Below are positions 60,460 to 64,000 of a stretch of DNA of 64,000 nt, one piece after another; within the stretch, counting starts at the first letter, position 1, and each line of letters opens with the position of its first letter. The translations under genes and the position numbers were made by a program. The notes below the pieces were generated by a model. It had not been told where the DNA came from. It was given only the letters and a program-made list of their open reading frames with translations, and made no database searches. The DNA is from JAEUOS01 sp965279115 (GTDB lineage Bacteria; Pseudomonadota; Gammaproteobacteria; Burkholderiales; JAEUOS01): positions 4,836,001 to 4,900,000 of the forward strand of contig OZ257137.1 in assembly GCA_965279115.1 (NCBI GenBank). Direction: 5' to 3'.

Positions 60460-62271
60460 ATGAGCGCGATTGAAATCAAGGTTCCCGACATCGGCGACTT
60501 CAAGGACGTGCCGGTCATCGAACTGCTGGTCAAGGTGGGTGATACGGTCGCCAAGGAGCAGTCGCTTCTCACCGTGGAGTCGGACAAGGCGACGATGGAA
60601 ATTCCGTCACCGGAATCCGGCGTCATCACCGCGCTTTCGGTCAAGCTGGGCGATGTCGTCAACAGCGGCACGCTGATCGGCGCGATGGAAGTCGCCGGCG
60701 CCGGCACGGCCCCGGCCGCGCCCAAGGCGGCACCTCCGGCGCCGGCAGCCGCTGCTGCGGCAACTCCACCCGCACCCGCATCCGCAGCCGCTGCGCCGGC
60801 CGCTGCGGCCCATGCGCCCGTGCCCCCGGCAGCACCGGTACCGCAAGGCGACCTGCACGCCGAAGTCCTGGTGCTTGGCGCCGGCCCCGGCGGTTACACC
60901 GCCGCCTTCCGGTCGGCTGACCTGGGCAAGAAAGTGGTGATGATCGAGCGCTACTCCACGCTCGGCGGGGTGTGCCTGAACGTGGGCTGCATTCCTTCCA
61001 AGGCCTTGCTGCATGCGGCCAAGGTGATCACCGAGGCAGAGGAAATGGCGCACAACGGCGTGGTTTTCGGCAAGCCCGCGATCGATATCGACAAGCTGCG
61101 CGGCTGGAAGGAAAACGTCATCGGCAAGCTGACCAAGGGACTGGGCTCGATGGCCAAGGGGCGCAAGGTCACCGTGCTGGAAGGCGTCGGCAAATTCACG
61201 TCGCCCAACATGGTCGAGGTGGCCGGCAAGGACGGCGTCAAGCGCGTTTCGTTCGATCACTGCATCATCGCCGCCGGCTCGCAAGTGGCGAAGCTTCCCG
61301 GCTTCCCGTATGACGATCCGCGCCTGATCGACTCCACCGGTGCGCTCGAACTCAAGGACATTCCGCGCCGCCTGCTGGTAATCGGCGGTGGCATCATCGG
61401 GCTGGAAATGGCGTGCGTGTACGACGCGCTCGGCTCCAAGGTCACGGTCGTCGAGTTCGCCGACGGCCTGATTCCGGCCGCCGACCGCGACCTCGTCAAG
61501 CCATTGCAAAAGCGCATCGAAAAGCGCTACGAGGCGATCTACCTCAAGACCAAGGTGGCGAAGCTGGAAGCCAGGCCGGAGGGATTGCTTGCCACCTTCG
61601 AGGGGGCCGATGGCCAGAGCGCACCCACGCCCAGCCAGCAACTGTTCGACCGCGTGCTGCTCGCCGCCGGGCGCCGCCCCAACGGGCGCGAGATAGGGAC
61701 CGAGGCGGCGGGGGTGTTCGTCAACGAGCGCGGCTGGATACCGGTGGACAAGCAGCAGCGCACCAACGTCCCGCACATCTTCGCCATCGGCGACATCTGT
61801 GGCGAGCCGATGCTGGCGCACAAGGCCACCTACGAGGCCAAGATCGCCGCCGAAACCATCGACGGCCACAAGGTCGGGTTTGATGCGCTGACCGTGCCTT
61901 CGGTGGCCTATACCGACCCCGAGATCGCGTGGTCAGGGCTCACCGAGACCCAGGCGAAGAAGGATGGCGTCGAATACAAGGCAGCCAGCTTCCCGTGGGC
62001 AGCCTCCGGGCGGGCGATTTCCATCGACCGCACCGAGGGCGTCACCAAGCTGATCTACGACCCGAAGACCAAGCGCATTCTCGGCGCCGGCATCGTCGGG
62101 CCGAATGCCGGCGAACTCATCGCCGAGATGACCCTGGCACTGGAAATGGGTTCCGACCTGGAGGACGTGGCGCTGACCATCCACCCGCATCCGACGCTCT
62201 CGGAAACACCGTTCTTCGCCGCCGAGGTGGCGCTGGGCACCATCACCGACATGATGCCGGCGAAGAAATAG
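60460..62271 (+). CDS. lpdA: Dihydrolipoyl dehydrogenase with N-terminal lipoyl domain
   Basis: A 603-residue E3 that reoxidises dihydrolipoamide with NAD. Residues 1-80 are a lipoyl domain (Lys43 in ESDKATMEIP) closely similar to that of AceF. An Ala/Pro linker (about 85-130) follows, then the flavoprotein: FAD motif VLGAGPGGYTA, redox Cys172 and Cys177 (GGVCLNVGCIPSK), NAD motif VIGGGIIGLEMA and the active-site His-Glu in HPHPTLSET. The fused lipoyl arm is known from beta-proteobacterial complexes. Confidence 0.96.
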   Translation: MSAIEIKVPDIGDFKDVPVIELLVKVGDTVAKEQSLLTVESDKATMEIPSPESGVITALSVKLGDVVNSGTLIGAMEVAGAGTAPAAPKAAPPAPAAAAAATPPAPASAAAAPAAAAHAPVPPAAPVPQGDLHAEVLVLGAGPGGYTAAFRSADLGKKVVMIERYSTLGGVCLNVGCIPSKALLHAAKVITEAEEMAHNGVVFGKPAIDIDKLRGWKENVIGKLTKGLGSMAKGRKVTVLEGVGKFTSPNMVEVAGKDGVKRVSFDHCIIAAGSQVAKLPGFPYDDPRLIDSTGALELKDIPRRLLVIGGGIIGLEMACVYDALGSKVTVVEFADGLIPAADRDLVKPLQKRIEKRYEAIYLKTKVAKLEARPEGLLATFEGADGQSAPTPSQQLFDRVLLAAGRRPNGREIGTEAAGVFVNERGWIPVDKQQRTNVPHIFAIGDICGEPMLAHKATYEAKIAAETIDGHKVGFDALTVPSVAYTDPEIAWSGLTETQAKKDGVEYKAASFPWAASGRAISIDRTEGVTKLIYDPKTKRILGAGIVGPNAGELIAEMTLALEMGSDLEDVALTIHPHPTLSETPFFAAEVALGTITDMMPAKK

Positions 62272-62366
62272 CCATACCGAAACCGCGCAGTCGCGCGGCC
62301 GGCCGAGGCAGGGCGTGCCCGGCGGTTGCTAAACTGGGGCTTCCCAAAGTCAGTCGAGAAGCCGAG

Positions 62367-62783
62367 ATGAGCAACCCCACCAGGAAGGAAATGTTCGACG
62401 CCGCGCTTGCCATCCGCAAGGAGGTGATGGGCGACGAGTATGTGAACCGCGCTTTTGCCGTCGAGGACGAGTTCACCAAGGACGTGCAGGAGTACCTGAC
62501 CGTCCATTCCTGGGGCGGTAGCTGGGCGCGACGCGGCGCTGATGGTGAATTGACCTTGCCGAAGAAGACGCGTTCGTTTCTCAACCTGGCGATGCTGTGC
62601 GCGATGAACCGATCGCATGAACTTGAAATCCATGTGCGCGGCGCCATCAACAACGGGGTCACCAAGGAGGAGATGAAGGAAATTTTCCTGCATGTGGCCA
62701 CCTATGCAGGCGCGCCGGCCCTGCTCGACGGCGTGCGGGTCGCGCGCAAGGTATGGGCCGAGCATGAGGCCAAGTCGAAGTGA
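62367..62783 (+). CDS. Carboxymuconolactone decarboxylase family protein
   Basis: A 138-residue protein of the CMD/PcaC type: KEVMGDEYVNRAFAVEDEFT at the start, LTLPKKTRSFLNLAMLCAMN and NNGVTKEEMKEIFLHVATYA. In the beta-ketoadipate pathway PcaC decarboxylates 4-carboxymuconolactone; other members are AhpD-like. The Cys pair of AhpD (CxxC) is absent, so a decarboxylase-like role fits better. No other pca genes are visible. The aldo/keto reductase start lies 20 bases inside its end. Confidence 0.85.
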   Translation: MSNPTRKEMFDAALAIRKEVMGDEYVNRAFAVEDEFTKDVQEYLTVHSWGGSWARRGADGELTLPKKTRSFLNLAMLCAMNRSHELEIHVRGAINNGVTKEEMKEIFLHVATYAGAPALLDGVRVARKVWAEHEAKSK

Positions 62784-63693
62784 CTGGGCCGGCCGGCGCG
62801 CGTTCACCTGCGGGCTCGCCGCGCTGCCGTTCCTGTCTGCCCGACCGGCGATGAGCCAGCCGCCCCTGATCACGCGGGTGATTCCCGCCAGCGGCGAGCG
62901 CGTCCCGGTGGTCGGTCTGGGCACCTGGCAGGTGTTTGACGTCGCGCCCGGCAGCGCCGAGTACAAGGCCGCCGGCGAGACGCTCGCGGTGTTTGCGTCC
63001 GCCGGCGGCGCCGTCGTCGACTCATCGCCGATGTATGGCCGCTCCGAGGCCGTGCTCGGCGACCTGATGGTCGCCGGCGGGGTACGCGAGCGCCTTTTCG
63101 TGGCCACCAAGGTATGGACGCGCGGCCGTCGCGAAGGCGTTGACCAGATGAACGATTCAATGGCCAAGCTGCGGGTGGGCAAGCTCGACCTCATGCAGGT
63201 TCACAACCTGGTGGACACCGAGGCGCATCTGGGCACACTGGCCGGCTGGCGCAAGGAAGGGCGGGTGCGCCTGCTGGGCTTGACCCACTACCATGCCGGA
63301 GCGCATCGCGACCTCGAGGCTGCGCTGAAGAAGCATCGCGTCGATACCGTGCAGGTGAACTACTCGCTGGCTGAACCCGAGGCGGAAGCACGCCTGCTTG
63401 CTGCATGCCGCGACCTGGGCGCCGCCGTCATCGTCAACCGGCCGTTCGCGGAGGGCGCACTGTTCTCGCGCGTGCGCGACAAGTCCGTGCCGGAGTGGGC
63501 GCGCGCGGAGCTTGGCATCGAGTCCTGGGCGCAATTCTTCCTCAAGTGGATACTGGGTGCGCCGGAGGTGACGGTGGCGATTCCCGGCACGCGCAATCCC
63601 CGCCACATGGCCGACAACATGGCTGCGGCAAGGGGCAGGCTCCCCACTGCCGCCGAGCGCGACCGCATGCGCGCCGATTTCGTGGCCTTGTGA
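62764..63693 (+). CDS. Aldo/keto reductase, probably exported by Tat
   Basis: From ATG 62764 it has 309 residues. The N-terminus (DWAGRRAFTCGLAALPFLSA) looks like a Tat signal, followed by GLGTWQVFDVAP of the AKR barrel. Catalytic residues expected: Asp and Tyr in VVDSSPMYGRSE, Lys in ATKVWT and His in QVHNLVD. A start at ATG 62851 (MSQPPLITRV) would give a cytoplasmic form. It overlaps the CMD gene by 20 bases, so both are cotranscribed. The substrate is unknown. Confidence 0.85.
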   Translation: MRPSRSDWAGRRAFTCGLAALPFLSARPAMSQPPLITRVIPASGERVPVVGLGTWQVFDVAPGSAEYKAAGETLAVFASAGGAVVDSSPMYGRSEAVLGDLMVAGGVRERLFVATKVWTRGRREGVDQMNDSMAKLRVGKLDLMQVHNLVDTEAHLGTLAGWRKEGRVRLLGLTHYHAGAHRDLEAALKKHRVDTVQVNYSLAEPEAEARLLAACRDLGAAVIVNRPFAEGALFSRVRDKSVPEWARAELGIESWAQFFLKWILGAPEVTVAIPGTRNPRHMADNMAAARGRLPTAAERDRMRADFVAL

Positions 63694-63721
63694 GCCCGCG
63701 CGCGCGGCTAGAATCGCGAGC

Positions 63722-64000
63722 GTGAAATCCGCCGCCGCCCCCAAGCAGGTGTCCTCGCGCGACAACCCGCTGTACAAGCGCCTGAAGGCGCTGGGTTCTT
63801 CCGCACAGGTGCGCAAGAAGGAAGGCCTGTCGGTGATCGACGGCGTGCACCTGGTGGAGGCCTGCCTTGCGAGCGGTCGCGCGCTCGAGTTCGTCGCAGT
63901 CAGCGAATCCGGCATGCGGCGGCCGGAAATTGCGCGGCTGGCCGCTGCGGCGGCAGTTGAAGTCACACAGTTCCCCGATGCCCTGTTCGAGGCGCTTTCG
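63722..64000 (+). CDS. TrmH/SpoU-type RNA methyltransferase (5' part)
   Basis: GTG 63722 opens a frame that continues past the window end; 93 codons are visible. QVSSRDNPLYKRLKALGSSA and GLSVIDGVHLVEACLASGR match the substrate-binding N-terminal domain of TrmH-family 2'-O-methyltransferases (rRNA or tRNA). The knotted SPOUT catalytic domain lies outside the window. The ribosome-binding site is weak (GCGAGC). Confidence 0.82.
   Translation, partial: MKSAAAPKQVSSRDNPLYKRLKALGSSAQVRKKEGLSVIDGVHLVEACLASGRALEFVAVSESGMRRPEIARLAAAAAVEVTQFPDALFEALS

Overview
The window reads as a GC-rich chromosome segment of a betaproteobacterium. The grounds are several orphan tripartite-tricarboxylate (Bug/TctC) binding proteins, a proteasome-like gene of the beta-proteobacterial BPH type inside the pyruvate dehydrogenase operon, a homodimeric AceE with a lipoyl-E3 fusion, and codon use that is uniform throughout. 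I see no phage, insertion sequence, CRISPR array, rRNA or tRNA. Genes are closely packed, many with 4-base ATGA or GTGA overlaps.

Layout. 1-2648: an NHL-propeller gene cut by the window edge, a divergent folE-like gene, creA, a STAS protein and a small membrane protein. 2811-13661: a phosphorelay made of a 3159-residue hybrid kinase with 15 GAF domains, a separate Hpt protein and a receiver-cyclase. 13725-16222: a PPK2 kinase and phosphoglucomutase. 16245-23767 (minus strand): an AtuA-like gene, a small AtuA C-terminal-like gene, a TctC binding protein and an MFS carrier, preceded by a three-gene set of binding protein, sensor kinase and receiver. 23987-31862: TctC, a VOC protein, a tctC fragment, a secreted unknown, a radical SAM gene behind a probable LexA box, a patatin lipoprotein, a glycosyltransferase-like gene, DinB, a MetE-like methyltransferase and an NlpC/P60 hydrolase.

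32064-40030 holds eight consecutive ABC-type substrate-binding proteins of one family with no permease or ATPase. Seven of eight start at or beside an ATGA overlap with the preceding stop, and the conserved C-terminal codons of each gene spell a stretch complementary to the 16S rRNA 3' end at ribosome-binding distance from the next start. After metY comes a second phosphorelay (41516-46709): a Cache-HAMP-GAF kinase, a single receiver, a receiver-cyclase and a receiver with a degenerate GGDEF domain. Both large phosphorelays end in a nucleotide cyclase, and the GAF domain of the second kinase resembles one GAF subtype of the giant kinase.

46764-50729: prpE, an unknown gene, a GlcG/HbpS protein and a TrmB-like methyltransferase. 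50855-55285 (minus): a nitrate-type ABC importer (nrtABD) with a single-domain globin, behind a sigma-54 promoter and an NtrC-like site, preceded by a NasT-type ANTAR protein whose receiver lacks the usual Asp. 55617-62271: aceE, aceF, the BPH-like gene and lpdA; the ribosome-binding site of the BPH-like gene lies in a strong hairpin. 62367-64000: a carboxymuconolactone-decarboxylase-like gene, an aldo/keto reductase and the start of a TrmH-type rRNA/tRNA methyltransferase.

The strongest candidates for something undescribed are the 15-GAF kinase relay, the eight-gene binding-protein array with its coupling signal, and the hairpin-controlled proteasome homologue inside the pyruvate dehydrogenase operon.
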